Positions 36,053 to 45,115 are shown, counted from the stretch's first letter. The stretch is 64,000 bases of DNA from CAVRUD01 sp963849635 (GCA_963849635.1 CAWKIA010000033.1:62001-126000); one strand, 5' to 3'. Program-made: numbers and translations. The notes: generated by a model not told the origin, from the sequence alone.

Positions 36053-36292
36053 TCCGGCGAACCCGGGATATTGTCGAATCGAATGATGAGCGGTCGGGCC
36101 GCTGACGTCACTAGCTCCGCGGTGTCACACTAGAGGTCTGGTGTCCGAGGAATCCCCGTGGATGCGGGAAAACGTCTTTCAGATCCGAAGCATATGCCCA
36201 GACACCATGACGCAGCCCCGCACGCCGATCGAATTGAGAGGAATCCTCGTTTCGTCCACGATGGGCTCGGGAAGACATGGTACGATGCGGCC

Positions 36293-36517
36293 ATGGTAGC
36301 CAAAGTCATCGAACTTCCGGACGAACTCCAACGACGCATCGAGGAACTCTCCCGACAGATGGGCCGGGACGAGGCAGATCTCGTGCGGGATGCAATCGCG
36401 ACTTATGTCGATCTGCACGATGTCCCTCAACCAACGTCTGACGGAACGATCGACGATCCGGATCTGGCAGCCCGCGATATCGACGACTGGCTGGCTGCCA
36501 ACTGGCGTCCGGATTGA
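36293..36517 (+). CDS. Ribbon-helix-helix antitoxin (VapB-like)
   Basis: A 74-residue protein from the ATG at 36293. VIELPDELQRRIEELSRQMGRDEADLVRDAIATYVD is a ribbon-helix-helix DNA-binding domain, and the acidic C-terminus (DDPDLAARDIDDWLAANWRPD) is typical of an antitoxin segment that wraps a toxin. Its stop overlaps the start of the PIN gene (TTGA). The pair probably represses its own promoter, which would lie in 36112-36292. It is encoded against the direction of the surrounding carboxylase cluster. Confidence 0.87.
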   Translation: MVAKVIELPDELQRRIEELSRQMGRDEADLVRDAIATYVDLHDVPQPTSDGTIDDPDLAARDIDDWLAANWRPD

Positions 36518-36930
36518 TCACGCTCGACACCTCGGTCCTCTTTGCCCGACTCAATCGAAGTGATCCGGATCACGATCGCGTCATTCGTGCAATGGCACGG
36601 GAACGCGGACCCTGGATCGTGCCTGCAGCGGTACTGGGTGAGCTTGGCCATCTCATGGCCCAACGCGGTCGACCGTTGGCGCTCGACACCTTTCTCCAGA
36701 ACATCGAGACGGGCACCTTCATCTTGGATGCTGGAAGCAGTGACGTCGGTCGCGTGCGACGCTTGGTTCAGCGATACGATGATTTCCCTCTTGGTCTTGT
36801 CGATGCGATCGTCATCGCCTGTGCCGAACGCAACGGCGGCCGTGTGGCAACGCTTGACCAGCGCCACTTCAGCGTGGTCGCCCGCGAAGGGACGATCACG
36901 ATTGTGCCTGAAGTCCAGCTGAGCCGCTGA
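36514..36930 (+). CDS. PIN-domain toxin (VapC-like ribonuclease)
   Basis: A 138-residue protein with a TTG start overlapping the antitoxin stop. The PIN active-site acids are all visible: Asp5 (ITLDTSVLF), Glu43 (AAVLGELGHL), Asp97 (GLVDAIVIACAER) and Asp115 (VATLDQRHF). VapC toxins cut tRNA or rRNA using divalent metal, and are held inactive by their antitoxin. The complete residue set suggests it is active. Confidence 0.9.
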   Translation: MITLDTSVLFARLNRSDPDHDRVIRAMARERGPWIVPAAVLGELGHLMAQRGRPLALDTFLQNIETGTFILDAGSSDVGRVRRLVQRYDDFPLGLVDAIVIACAERNGGRVATLDQRHFSVVAREGTITIVPEVQLSR

Positions 36931-36955
36931 CCTCGGTTAACAATTCTGCCTTCGA

Positions 36956-38512
36956 TCACACCCGCAAGACCCCGTAGTCCGTCGCAGGAATCGGGGCATT
37001 CAAGGTCGTAGCTAGGGCCAAACCCAAGACCTGCCGTGTCTGGCGCGGGTCGATGATGCCGTCGTCCCAGAGGCGGGCGGTCGCGAAGTAGGGGCTGGCC
37101 TCCTCCTCGTAGCGCTTTTCGACCTCGCGCCGGATGGCAAGGAGCCCCTCTTCGTCCAGGGGATCGCCTTTGGCCTGGGCGGCGGCGCGGCGGATATCGG
37201 TCAGGACGCCGGCCGCCTGCTCGCCGCCCATGACCGCGATCTTGTGGGTTGGCCAGGAGAAGACGAAGCGGGGATCGTAGGCCCGGCCGCACATCGCGTA
37301 GTTTCCGGCCCCGTACGATGCCCCGATCATGACCGTCAGCTTCGGCACCTGCGCCACCGCGACCGCGGCGACCATCTTCGCCCCATCGCGGGCCACCCCG
37401 GCGTGCTCCGCCTCCCGCCCAACGATGAAGCCGGTGATGTTTTGGAAGAAGAGGAGAGGGAGCTTCTGCTGGGCGCAGAGCATGACGAAGTGGGCGCCTT
37501 TGCGAGCCGACTCGGGAAAGAGAACGCCGTTGTTGGCCAGCACCCCAACAGGCATGCCATAGAGGTGGCCGAACCCGCACACCAGTGTCTGGCCGTAGTC
37601 CGCTTTGAACTCACGGAACCCGCCCCCATCCAGGACGCGACGCAGCACGGCGCGAACGTCGTACGGGCGGCGCGGATCGGGCGGGACCAGGGAGAGCAGC
37701 TCGGCGGGGTCCTCGTCCGGCTCGCGGATCGGCTCGGTCTGCCATGGCAACGGCGGCGGCGTGGGCCGTGGCGCCCGCATCAGGTCGTGGGCGAGGGCAA
37801 GGGCGGCCGGTTCATCCTCGGCGACGTAGTCGACGACGCCGGAAATACGGCCGTGGGTGTCGGCCCCACCCAGCTCCTCGGCGGTGACCTCCTCGCCGGT
37901 AGCGGCCTTCACCAGCGGCGGCCCCGCTAGAAAGATCGTCCCGGCCCCGCGGACGATGACTGCCTCGTCGCACATCGCCGGGACATAGGCTCCACCCGCC
38001 GTGCAACTGCCGAGCACGACGGCCACCTGCCGGAGCCCCTGAGCCGAGAGCAGCGCCTGGTTGCGAAAGATCCGCCCAAAATGCTCCTTATCCGGAAAGA
38101 CCTCACTCTGAAGCGGCAGGAAGGCCCCGCCCGAGTCGACGAGATAGAGGCAGGGCAGGCGATTGGCAAAGGCGATCTCCTGGGCGCGGAGATGCTTCTT
38201 GACCGTCATCGGGAAGTAGGTGCCGCCCTTGACGGTAGGATCGTTTGCGACGACGACGACCTCGCGCCCACCGATCCGGCCGATGCCGGTGACGATCCCG
38301 GCCCCCGGGCTGGCCCCGTCGTACATCCCGTCCGCCGCCAGCGGCGAGAGTTCCAGAAATGGGGAGGCGGGATCGAGCACCCGCTCGATGCGCTCCCGCA
38401 CCGGAAATTTTCCTCGCGCCCGGCCTCGCGCCTGGGCCGCCTCGCCGCCCCCGGCCGCCGCCCGTGCCAGCCGCCGTTCGAGTTCTTCGACTGCCGCGGT
38501 GTTCGCCTCCAC
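36956..38512 (-). CDS. Acyl-CoA carboxylase beta subunit (methylcrotonyl-CoA type)
   Basis: A 518-residue carboxyltransferase with both crotonase-like halves. Landmarks are MYDGASPGAGIVTGIGRIGGREVVVVANDPTVKGGT-type text, LYLVDSGGAFLPLQSEVFPD, VLGSCTAGGAYVPAMCDE, LFFQNITGFIVGREAEHAGVARDGAKM and MCGRAYDPRFVFSWPTHKIAVMGGEQAAGVL, which together are close to methylcrotonyl-CoA carboxylase beta. It transfers CO2 from carboxybiotin to the acyl-CoA. It heads the minus-strand cluster with the hydratase and the alpha subunit downstream; the VapBC-like pair, transcribed the other way, lies between it and the hydratase. The gene is intact. Confidence 0.88.
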   Translation of the reverse strand: MEANTAAVEELERRLARAAAGGGEAAQARGRARGKFPVRERIERVLDPASPFLELSPLAADGMYDGASPGAGIVTGIGRIGGREVVVVANDPTVKGGTYFPMTVKKHLRAQEIAFANRLPCLYLVDSGGAFLPLQSEVFPDKEHFGRIFRNQALLSAQGLRQVAVVLGSCTAGGAYVPAMCDEAVIVRGAGTIFLAGPPLVKAATGEEVTAEELGGADTHGRISGVVDYVAEDEPAALALAHDLMRAPRPTPPPLPWQTEPIREPDEDPAELLSLVPPDPRRPYDVRAVLRRVLDGGGFREFKADYGQTLVCGFGHLYGMPVGVLANNGVLFPESARKGAHFVMLCAQQKLPLLFFQNITGFIVGREAEHAGVARDGAKMVAAVAVAQVPKLTVMIGASYGAGNYAMCGRAYDPRFVFSWPTHKIAVMGGEQAAGVLTDIRRAAAQAKGDPLDEEGLLAIRREVEKRYEEEASPYFATARLWDDGIIDPRQTRQVLGLALATTLNAPIPATDYGVLRV

Positions 38513-39062
38513 GAAGGAGACGTCGCCGCCTGTGGTTCTGCTGTGATCACCTGCTCACCTTTGAGCTTCGCGTGTGGCCGGACCACCTCGTCATGGGCGA
38601 ACGATCACCCATCGGCCGAATACTCCGGATGATACCCGGAGCGGGGCGGGCGGTACACAGCCTACGCGAGCTGTGTAATTCAGCACGTCGATCAGCGTTT
38701 GACTCGGAACGACCGTCTGAAGGTGACCTCGCGAACGGCCATGGTCGGATTCCGCGTTTGATCTCGCGAACGTACTGCTGAGCGCGGGTAGCGCATCGTC
38801 GGCAGTCGGGATACAACGATGCCAGGGCTAGTATGCCTCGTTCAGCGGCGATCTCGCTGAGGAAGGGGCGGACCAAGTCTGGCGGGCGCAAGGACAAGCG
38901 ACCATGCGATTGCAGAGCAACGTTGCCAACCGTTGTCAATTACGCAAATGATTTCAGTGTCTCCAGGATACGCTCTCGCTCGACGACATCCGACCACCGG
39001 GTGAAAGTAGATCCACGCCGATTGCATCGTTGGCGGGCATCGCTGATAATCGACGAAAACGT
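38513..39062. other. Gene-poor region upstream of the carboxylase gene
   Basis: Lower in G+C than its surroundings. A minus-strand open frame (38547-38939, 130 codons) has no recognisable domain and no good ribosome-binding site. It is likely to hold the promoter of the carboxyltransferase gene. Nothing else was recognised. Confidence 0.35.
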
Positions 39063-39398
39063 ATGCCCGCGATGATCGCTCCCGATGTGAACGACCCCAG
39101 GATCCAGGCGGCGGTCGCCGAACTGCAAGCGGCAATCCAAGAACGCTTCCCCTCGGCCGAGTTCTCGTTGACGCACCGCGAAGACCCAGAACCCGGGATC
39201 TATCTGAACGCGACCGTTGACGTTGAGGACTTGGACGAAGTCACTGATCCGATCGTGTCTCGTCTCGTGGACATGCAGGTCGATGAGGGATTGCCCGTTT
39301 ACGTCATCGCAGGATGGCCGGAGCGGCGCATCATCGAGTACCTGCGCCGCCAGAAGTCCGGGGCGTTCGCGGGAATGCCCGCGATTGTGACCTCGTAG
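39063..39398 (+). CDS. Small acidic protein, paralogue of the HEPN partner
   Basis: A protein of about 111 residues from the ATG at 39063. DPRIQAAVAELQAAIQERFP, an EDPEPGIYLNATVDVEDLDE strand region and IVSRLVDMQVDEGLPVYV align over the whole length with the protein at 44325-44688 (DPRIQAALTELQALIAARFP ... MPRLIDMQSDDGLPIFV). It is acidic and mixed alpha/beta, with no known domain recognised. Unlike the other copy it has no HEPN gene upstream. If the pair at 44 kb is a toxin-antitoxin module, this would be an orphan antitoxin-like gene. Confidence 0.7.
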   Translation: MPAMIAPDVNDPRIQAAVAELQAAIQERFPSAEFSLTHREDPEPGIYLNATVDVEDLDEVTDPIVSRLVDMQVDEGLPVYVIAGWPERRIIEYLRRQKSGAFAGMPAIVTS

Positions 39399-39461
39399 CC
39401 GAGGCGGGGTTGTCGGCGCAGGTTGGTCTCGCGCCAACCCAGGCCTCTGTCCAAAGTCGCG

Positions 39462-40082
39462 CTAGCTCAACGTGTCGGCCCCCTGAAGCGTCGGCACTGG
39501 GAGTATCACACCGCGCGCCGCCGGGGCGGTGCTCGCGCCAACTTCCGCGGTTAGCAGTGCCCAGCCGATGGCAAGCCAGACCAGGCCATGGCCCAATGCT
39601 CCGGAGTAGTCGCCGTAGTCCGCCAACGGGCTGATCGGGGAAAAGGCAACCCCGAGCAGGATCGCCAGTGGCTGCGAGAGGGCGATCGCCCCGCCGGCCC
39701 AACGCGGCAAGGCCCCGGCCCGGATCGTTGCGATGCCGTAGAGCGCGAATCCAACGACCCACGCGAGGAGGCCGGCCGGGAAGCCCAGCCACACAATTGC
39801 GTCGATGTCGAAGACCTGCCCCATTTGACCGATCAGGATCGCGACCATCGCGACCGAACTGATCCAGAACGCGACCCGGCCGAGGCGGCCAAGGTGGTCG
39901 CGCTGGAAGAGGTGCAGGCCGACAAAGGCAGGCACCGTCAGCAAGAACGGCGCGAGAAAGAGCGCGTCCAGGTACCGCTCCGGATCCGGGGTCGCCAGCG
40001 AGGCGATGCTGAGGACGCACCAGAGTGCGCCCGCGACTAATCCGACCGCGCCGCTACGGCGCGCGGTCCCATTTGTGGTCAT
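39462..40082 (-). CDS. Six-helix membrane protein of unknown function
   Basis: A 206-residue protein with six predicted membrane helices (for example AVGLVAGALWCVLSIASLAT, LFLAPFLLTVPAFVGLHLF, VAFWISSVAMVAILIGQM, IVWLGFPAGLLAWVVGFALYG, GAIALSQPLAILLGVAFS and LGHGLVWLAIGWALL). It has little outside the membrane. No catalytic or transport motif is evident. It seems to be a single-gene unit. Confidence 0.75.
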   Translation of the reverse strand: MTTNGTARRSGAVGLVAGALWCVLSIASLATPDPERYLDALFLAPFLLTVPAFVGLHLFQRDHLGRLGRVAFWISSVAMVAILIGQMGQVFDIDAIVWLGFPAGLLAWVVGFALYGIATIRAGALPRWAGGAIALSQPLAILLGVAFSPISPLADYGDYSGALGHGLVWLAIGWALLTAEVGASTAPAARGVILPVPTLQGADTLS

Positions 40083-40924
40083 CCGTCGTTCTCCTACGGC
40101 ATCGGGCGCGAGGCTGCGCCCATGAAGTCAACTGCCAGACCGCGACGAAAATCAGGTTGCAGATGTCGCGTTGTGCCGGTCCCGTCGAGGTACTAGATTA
40201 GGCGCTGTTCTTCCCCAGATCTTCCCCGGGAACCTGCCGAAAATCCGGAATGCTTTAGCAGGTCATCAAATTCGACGCTGGCCCGTGCCGTAGTTGGCGT
40301 GCGATCTAGAAGCGGCGTTTCGTCACGACCCCTGCGCGGTGGCAGCCCGACTGTCACCCCATCCGCCGGCCACCTCGCATGCACCGTAATGTCGAACCTG
40401 ACGGCCACCAGGTTTCAGGCGGTCATAGGCCCTTTGTACTTGCCCAGTCCCGGACTGGAACACGTACCGAAACACGTACTGGTACGCATTGTTGTCAGCT
40501 AGCAGGGTACATAGAATCAACGTCACGATCGTACTTGCGATTACACGCTTGCATCAAAGGGAGAAAGGTGTGCCCCTGTTCGCAACCAGGCACGCCGCGG
40601 GCAACGCTGGTTTACGGCGGACAGGTAGGTAGACCTACCACCGGCGGGCATCCGTAGGAAATGCGTACATCTGCTGATGCGTTCCTCTGAGCACACCGGC
40701 AATATAGATCTGTGGACAACCGGCCCATCCCATTCGGCGTCCCGGGTCCTAGTTGCACGGTGCCTGGAAACGTCGTTGACCCCGTTTCGGCCCGCGCCGG
40801 GACGCGGAAATTCCCTGGGAAGATTCAGGGAAGGTTGCTCGCTGATGATGCTATCGCAACGGAAAAACCGGCACGCCAGCGGGTAGCGCCGGTCACGAGG
40901 ACCTAGACGGACGAAGGACTCCCG
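40083..40924. other. Long intergenic region before the copper-protein genes
   Basis: More than 800 bases with no convincing gene on either strand. The stretch 40430-40560 is relatively A+T-rich and holds direct AACACGTAC repeats (about 40457-40480). AT-rich ATATAGATC near 40692 could be part of a promoter. An upstream regulatory region for the oxidase gene is possible, but no defined operator was recognised. Confidence 0.35.
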
Positions 40925-42406
40925 ATGAACCGTTCCCCGATCACCAACCTGCGCCGCCTCTGGGCCCGGCGTTCCACCCGGCGCACAAGTTACGCAATCG
41001 CCCTCCTCGGCGTCGCCGTGGCGATCTTCGCCTGGGTGCCGCTGACCCCGGCCGCCGACGACGACTACGAGCCCCAGCTCCGGGAGTTCACCCTGACCGC
41101 CTCCGAGATCGACTGGGAGTTCCAGCCGGGGACCGTCGTCAAGGCCTGGGCCTATAACAACACCCTGCCTGGTCCAGAGCTTCGCGTCAAAGAAGGCGAC
41201 ACCGTCCGCATCACCCTGGTCAACAACCTTCCGGTCCCGACCACCACCCACTGGCACGGCGTCAATGTTCCGCCGGAGATGGACGGCCCCGCCGGCCTGA
41301 ACCAGGCCCCGGTCGAACCCGGCCAGAGCTTCGTCTACGAGTTCAAAGCCACCGAGATTGGCACGCGCTGGTACCACTCCCACACCGATGTCGCCACCCA
41401 GGTCATGCTCGGTCTCTACGGCTCCTTGATCGTCGAGCCGAAGGACGGCGAGATCGAGCAGACGGACCGCGACTACACCTATATCCTCTCCGAGTGGGAC
41501 CTGGAACTCACCCCAGACGTCGCCACCGGCAAGGCACCGCGCGGCCCGCGCGACTCCCAGCTCCGTGGAGGCGAACTCGGCACCGACATCTTCCTGATGA
41601 ACGGCAAGACCCACGAGGCGATCCCACCGATCCTGGTATCGACCGGCGATTCGGTCCGGCTCCGGTTGATCAACGCCGGCACCGTCGCCCACCCGTTCCA
41701 CACACACGGCCACTCCTTCCGGATCGTCGCGACCGACGGCAACCCCGTCCCACGGGACGCCCAGTTGACGAAGGACACCGTCTGGATCGCCCCTGGCGAG
41801 CGCTACGACATCATCTTCGAGGCCAACAACCCCGGAGTCTGGATGGCCCACTGCCACATCGAGAATCACGCTGCCAATGGCATGATGACCGTCATCCAGT
41901 ACGAGGGCGTCCTTCCGAGCGGTCCGCTAGCCGAGATCTGGAACGTCACGCCCGCCACGACCAACCCGGATGAGGCAGCCGCCGCCAGTGACGCCTACGC
42001 CGGAATGCACTCTGCTCACCAGATGCCGGCAGAAACGACTCCCGCGTCCGCCGCGGAGACACCGGCGACGCAGACCGACCAGCCCGCCCAGCCCGGTGAT
42101 GCAGCTCCGACGCCGGTCGAGACCGATAAAGGGGCCGTCGCCGCGGCAAACGAAGTCATCATCGCGATGAACGACGACCGATTCGGGCCGACCAGGGTCG
42201 AGATCACAGCCGGGACGACGGTTACCTGGGTCAACCAGGGCGCCAATATCCACAGCGTCGCCTCCCTCGATGGCAGCTTCTCGTCCGTCTCGGTGATGCC
42301 GGGCGAATCGTTCTCCTACACCTACGAGACCCCCGGCGAATTCGCCTTCATCTGCAAGCACCACGCCCGCCAGGGCATGACTGGCAAGGTTGTCGTCACG
42401 CCGTAA
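40925..42406 (+). CDS. Two-domain multicopper oxidase fused to a plastocyanin-like domain
   Basis: A 493-residue exported protein: membrane/signal helix SYAIALLGVAVAIFAWVPLT, then two cupredoxin domains of a laccase-like oxidase (about 45-345), an Ala/Thr/Pro linker (about 350-400) and a third cupredoxin domain (about 405-493). Copper ligands are visible as HWHG, WYHSH, HPFHTHGH and HCHIENHAANGM, which form the type 1 and trinuclear sites. The C-terminal domain has its own blue-copper set (IHSVAS, then FICKHHARQGM). Two-domain oxidases normally trimerise. The tethered plastocyanin domain could be a built-in electron donor; this is inference. The gene for a Tat cupredoxin follows. Confidence 0.9.
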   Translation: MNRSPITNLRRLWARRSTRRTSYAIALLGVAVAIFAWVPLTPAADDDYEPQLREFTLTASEIDWEFQPGTVVKAWAYNNTLPGPELRVKEGDTVRITLVNNLPVPTTTHWHGVNVPPEMDGPAGLNQAPVEPGQSFVYEFKATEIGTRWYHSHTDVATQVMLGLYGSLIVEPKDGEIEQTDRDYTYILSEWDLELTPDVATGKAPRGPRDSQLRGGELGTDIFLMNGKTHEAIPPILVSTGDSVRLRLINAGTVAHPFHTHGHSFRIVATDGNPVPRDAQLTKDTVWIAPGERYDIIFEANNPGVWMAHCHIENHAANGMMTVIQYEGVLPSGPLAEIWNVTPATTNPDEAAAASDAYAGMHSAHQMPAETTPASAAETPATQTDQPAQPGDAAPTPVETDKGAVAAANEVIIAMNDDRFGPTRVEITAGTTVTWVNQGANIHSVASLDGSFSSVSVMPGESFSYTYETPGEFAFICKHHARQGMTGKVVVTP

Positions 42407-42567
42407 ACTCTGAGCCGTCAGCTAGCAGCGAGTAGCCAGGAAAGGAGGCTTCTGGGCCGCACCCGGCGACGTGACTTCTTCCCTCTTCATCGCACCCGGA
42501 TCCAGTCACAACGCACTCGTCCACTTCGCCGCGATTCACACCTGACTAACCAGCAAGAGGAGAATCT

Positions 42568-43773
42568 ATGAACCTCACCACGATCGAGACGGTCAACCAG
42601 ATGCTGCGCAAGGTCCAGTCCGGTCAAATGTCTCGTCGCCAGATGCTTCGCGGGTTGAGTGCCCTCGGCATCGCCGGCGCCGGCCTGGCCGCGCTCGGCC
42701 GCCGAAACGTCTTCGCCCACCAGGAAGGGTCGCCGGCGGCGGCCGCCACCCCCGCGGTCGGTCCCCAGGCCGATGGCTCTACGCTCTGGCGGGTCAAGGT
42801 CGGCGACATGAAGATGGACGCGCCGGTCGAACTCCACGCCTTCTTCCCTGGTGAGATCACGGTCGCCGTTGGCGACTCGATCTGGTTCGATTTCGGCGCG
42901 ATGCCCATGTTCCACACGGTGACCTTCCCCTCCGGCGGCGAGGTACCCCCTCTGCTCATCCCGGATCCGGAGGTCGCGACCGACGCAACGCCGGCCGGGC
43001 CGCCGAAGTTGATCCTTAATCCTGACATGCTCTTCCCGGCCGGCGGCCCTGACTACGACGGCACAACCTACACCAATTCCGGCATCGATATCTTTATGGA
43101 CCCGACCCAGCCGGTGATCTTCACGTTCACGGCGGAAGGCTCGTTCGATTACCTCTGCGTTCCGCACGGGTCGGTCATGGTGGGCAAAGTCAACGTGGTC
43201 GCCGCCGGCGGCACCCTGCCGATGGACCAGGCCGGCTACGACGCAGCTGCCGCCGACCAGATGGCGGAGTGGTACGCGCAGGGCGATGCTGAGATGGCGA
43301 CCTACGCCGAGGCAGTCGCCACCCCGCGCGAGGATGGCACGACACTTTGGGAGGTCGCCGTCGGCGCCGGTGGCGCAACCAACGTCCGCGTCCAGGCCTT
43401 CCTGCCGCACGATCTGACCATCGCCGCGGGCGACACCGTCAAATGGGTCAACCGATCCGAGGGTGAGCCCCACACCGTCACCCTCGTCGGCTCCGACACC
43501 GAGCCGCCGGAAGATTCGACCGTCGAGCAGTTCGCCGATGGCCGTCCGAAGCTGGTCCAGAACATGCAGACCTTCCTGCCCCAGGGCGGTACAACCTTCT
43601 CCGGGACTGGCTACGCCAACTCCGGTTTCCTGGGTATCCCCCAGCTCAATCTGCCAATGGAGTACGAGCTGACCTTCGACACCCCCGGCGATTACATCCC
43701 CTACTGCGCCCTCCACGGCAACGCCGCCGGCGAGCGCATGGCCAGCAAGCTGACCGTCACCCCCAAGGCGTAA
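42568..43773 (+). CDS. Tat-exported protein with two plastocyanin-like domains
   Basis: A 401-residue protein with a twin-arginine signal (MSRRQMLRGLSALGIAGAGL, about residues 21-40). Two similar cupredoxin domains follow (about 60-215 and 245-400). Each has a blue-copper ligand set: FHTV with YLCVPHGSVM in the first, and PHTV with YCALHGNAAGERM in the second. The internal similarity (for example TTYTNSG and TGYANSGF) points to an old duplication. It lies 161 bases after the oxidase gene on the same strand and ends at a terminator, so the two may form an extracytoplasmic electron-transfer set. Confidence 0.87.
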   Translation: MNLTTIETVNQMLRKVQSGQMSRRQMLRGLSALGIAGAGLAALGRRNVFAHQEGSPAAAATPAVGPQADGSTLWRVKVGDMKMDAPVELHAFFPGEITVAVGDSIWFDFGAMPMFHTVTFPSGGEVPPLLIPDPEVATDATPAGPPKLILNPDMLFPAGGPDYDGTTYTNSGIDIFMDPTQPVIFTFTAEGSFDYLCVPHGSVMVGKVNVVAAGGTLPMDQAGYDAAAADQMAEWYAQGDAEMATYAEAVATPREDGTTLWEVAVGAGGATNVRVQAFLPHDLTIAAGDTVKWVNRSEGEPHTVTLVGSDTEPPEDSTVEQFADGRPKLVQNMQTFLPQGGTTFSGTGYANSGFLGIPQLNLPMEYELTFDTPGDYIPYCALHGNAAGERMASKLTVTPKA

Positions 43774-43808
43774 CCCGCCCTATCGACGACGCATCGACCC
43801 TGAATGCG

Positions 43809-43838
43809 GCGCCCGCTCCGGATCTCCGGGGCGGGCGC
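43809..43838 (+). terminator. Terminator hairpin after the cupredoxin gene
   Basis: GCGCCCGC (43809-43816) pairs with GCGGGCGC (43831-43838), and CCGG inside extends the stem. It begins 36 bases after the stop. No U-tract is present. Confidence 0.65.
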
Positions 43839-43926
43839 TGCCGCGTCTCACACCCTGACCGAACTGCCATTCTCTGTGGATACTCCTTCTCTTGATCACA
43901 GCGTCGGCCCAACGGGGAGTGCTTGC

Positions 43927-44328
43927 GTGTCCGACTTCAGTGACGCATTCTTGGCTCGTGCGCGTGAGTGTCTTCATGGTGCAGAGAGCGAGTTCGACAA
44001 TGGCCGCTTCAACAATGTCGCGAATCGGGCCTACTACGCGTGCTTTCAGGCCGCCATCGCGGCGCTCGATCTCGCGGAAATCCGGCCGCCCGGCGGGAAG
44101 ATCGAGTGGGGACACGCCTTCGTGCAAAGCCAGTTCAACGGCGTTCTGATCGGGCGCCGCAAGCGATATCCGTCCTCGCTTCGTAGCGCCCTTCCAGAGG
44201 GACTAAGACTCCGAGCACAAGCGGATTACAGTCGATTTCCAGTCAACCGGTCACAGGCGATGCGCGACCTCGCCCGGGCACGGCTCTTCGTAGAGACAAT
44301 CATTCAGACAATTGAGGGAACCCAATGA
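43927..44328 (+). CDS. HEPN-domain protein with altered active-site motif
   Basis: A 133-residue GTG-started helical protein. FLARARECLHGAESEFDNGRFNNVANRAYYACFQAAIAAL is the HEPN signature, the fourth helix normally carrying Arg-x4-6-His. Here Arg is followed six residues later by Gln (NRAYYACFQA), so the His of the RNase motif is missing. ALRLRAQADYSRFPVNRSQAMRDLARARLFVETI-type text is the usual C-terminal region. HEPN proteins are toxins or non-catalytic partners. The stop overlaps the next gene's start (ATGA), which indicates a two-gene module with the small protein that follows. Confidence 0.8.
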   Translation: MSDFSDAFLARARECLHGAESEFDNGRFNNVANRAYYACFQAAIAALDLAEIRPPGGKIEWGHAFVQSQFNGVLIGRRKRYPSSLRSALPEGLRLRAQADYSRFPVNRSQAMRDLARARLFVETIIQTIEGTQ

Positions 44329-44688
44329 GTAGCGACGATCTGATCGAGATGGTTCCGGCGGACGAACAGGACCCTCGGATCCAGGCGGCGCTTACCGAGT
44401 TGCAGGCGCTGATCGCGGCACGATTCCCCGAGGCGACATTCGTCGCTTTTCGGGGGGAGGACCCCGACGGGATTCACCTAATCCCGACAATTGATGTCGA
44501 TAGACCTGGACGAAGTCGCCGCGGTCTTCATGCCGCGGCTCATCGACATGCAGTCGGACGATGGCCTACCCATCTTCGTCTTCCCGGATGTCACTCCCGA
44601 GCGCTTTCACGCTTACATTCTCAACGAGAAGGCCAAGTTGGCGGCGCTCGAACGAGCGGAGCCGGTTCCGTCCCTCACCGCATGGTGA
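44325..44688 (+). pseudogene. HEPN-linked small acidic protein, one frameshift
   Basis: The first frame gives DPRIQAALTELQALIAARFP to IHLIPTIDVD. Removing one A at about 44502 continues DLDEVAAVFMPRLIDMQSDDGLPIFVF to a stop at 44688, about 120 residues. This restores exact alignment with the paralogue at 39063-39398 (VDVEDLDEV). The start overlaps the HEPN stop by four bases, so it is the likely antitoxin or regulatory partner of the HEPN protein. No known domain was recognised. It may be intact if the extra base is an error. Confidence 0.7.
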
Positions 44689-44701
44689 ACGCGGATTCCT
44701 A

Positions 44702-45007
44702 TTACTCCGATGGCGGCGTCCAACCCTCAATGACCGAAAAGAAGTGGGTCCGGGCGTATTTTTGCCGGAGCGGGATGATCGCCTGGTACTCGGGCGAGTC
44801 GTACCAGGCCTTTGCCTGCTCGACGCTCGGGAACTCGAGCAGGACGATCCGATGCGGCTCCCAGGCGCCCTCCAGGGTCTCGTTGGCACCTGCTCGAACC
44901 AAGAATCTGCCGCCATATGCCGCCAGAATGCTCGGCACCTGAGCGGTGTACTCCTTGTAGCCCTCTGGATCAAGAACGTCGACGTTGACGAGGACATAGC
45001 CCGCCAC
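44702..45007 (-). CDS. DUF1330 family protein
   Basis: A 101-residue protein from a GTG at 45007 with AGGAG six bases upstream. GYVLVNVDVLDPEGYKEYTAQVPSILAAYGGRFLVRAG, then RIVLLEFPSVEQAKAWYDSPEYQAIIPLRQKYA, is the full DUF1330 signature, a dimeric ferredoxin-like fold with no established reaction. A longer frame upstream is only the CehA gene read backwards. It is convergent with the HEPN partner and divergent from the CehA-like gene. Confidence 0.87.
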   Translation of the reverse strand: MAGYVLVNVDVLDPEGYKEYTAQVPSILAAYGGRFLVRAGANETLEGAWEPHRIVLLEFPSVEQAKAWYDSPEYQAIIPLRQKYARTHFFSVIEGWTPPSE

Positions 45008-45115
45008 GGTGCTGCTCCTTTCGTTGTGTAGGTCTCTTTTCTTTTCGCCGGAGAACCCGTGCCGTAGGATGGACCACCTGAATATTGTGCCCTGTGTCGA
45101 GATCGGAGAACGACA

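Noticed and set aside
38547..38939. 130-codon minus-strand open frame upstream of the carboxylase gene
   Set aside because: There is no domain, a poor start and Arg/Ser-rich composition; it is kept only as part of a gene-poor region.
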